Assembly: GCF_004187715.1 (NCBI RefSeq)
Contig: NZ_QZWF01000005.1
Location: forward strand, 124,001 to 188,000
Reading direction: 5' to 3'
Origin: Streptomyces sp. F001
GTDB lineage: Bacteria; Actinomycetota; Actinomycetes; Streptomycetales; Streptomycetaceae
Length of the DNA: 64,000 bases
A program made the position numbers and the translations under genes. Under the pieces are notes generated by a model, which was not told the DNA's origin, did no database searches, and saw only the letters and a program-made list of their open reading frames with translations. Below, one piece after another: positions 63,980 through 64,000 of the stretch. Position 1 is the first letter of the stretch; each line of letters begins with the position of its first letter.

Positions 63980-64000
63980 GCGGAAGGACCGTAGAAGCGT

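Overview
The window is high-GC actinobacterial DNA, almost certainly from a Streptomyces chromosome. Third codon positions are nearly all G or C, GTG/TTG starts and 4-base GTGA/ATGA gene overlaps are frequent, and the gene types (MurA beside a YqgE protein, NnaR-NarK, an ECF sigma/anti-sigma pair, a WhiJ-like HTH/DUF397/ATPase set, WXG100 genes) are typical of the genus. From memory, the order from the GH20 enzyme through narK resembles the S. coelicolor SCO2940s-2960s; no alignment was run.

Layout. 1-2458: end of a glycine-betaine/choline-type ABC transporter operon. 2471-6154: Lon-like protease, IclR regulator and helicase, all on the minus strand. 6342-6937: a Doc-type toxin-antitoxin pair with a palindromic operator. 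6960-9858: MFS exporter, tRNA-Cys and a double-SUKH-4 immunity-like protein. 10021-14869: a three-subunit molybdenum hydroxylase whose Fe-S subunit carries a roughly 340-residue extension. 15094-30000: conserved core genes (GH20 hexosaminidase, DUF3039, YqgE, MurA, HU, malic enzyme, a HelD-like helicase, SigU/RsuA-like pair, CGNR regulator, NnaR, NarK). The 3' end of murA is present in three tandem copies.

30140-44019 is accessory DNA. It holds a DUF234-type ATPase behind AT-rich operator-like repeats and a WhiJ-like regulator set. It also holds a minus-strand run consisting of a lipoprotein, a secreted protein, a WXG100 protein, a WXG/coiled-coil protein, a membrane protein and an unknown. 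Debris is mixed in: an acyltransferase tail, a GNAT-like gene with an in-frame stop, a transposase fragment and duplicated C-terminal modules. 44044-54711 encodes a giant RHS/YD-repeat protein with a PD-(D/E)XK-like nuclease tip, a candidate immunity gene immediately downstream, and a divergent large secreted DNRLRE/VCBS-like protein.

54804-63979 returns to envelope and regulatory genes: acyltransferase 3, a fused polysaccharide deacetylase-glycosyltransferase, a LysR/MFS divergent pair, a LacI regulator with a perfect palindromic operator, and a PHB-depolymerase-like esterase.

The helicase, the Pro-rich protein upstream of the glycosyltransferase, and the esterase all carry apparent single-base frameshifts. 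In the helicase and esterase each sits in a short G/C run, so base-calling error is as likely as real decay. The best candidates for something new are the 34-51 kb competition/secretion region with its duplicated modules, and the murA 3'-end triplication.
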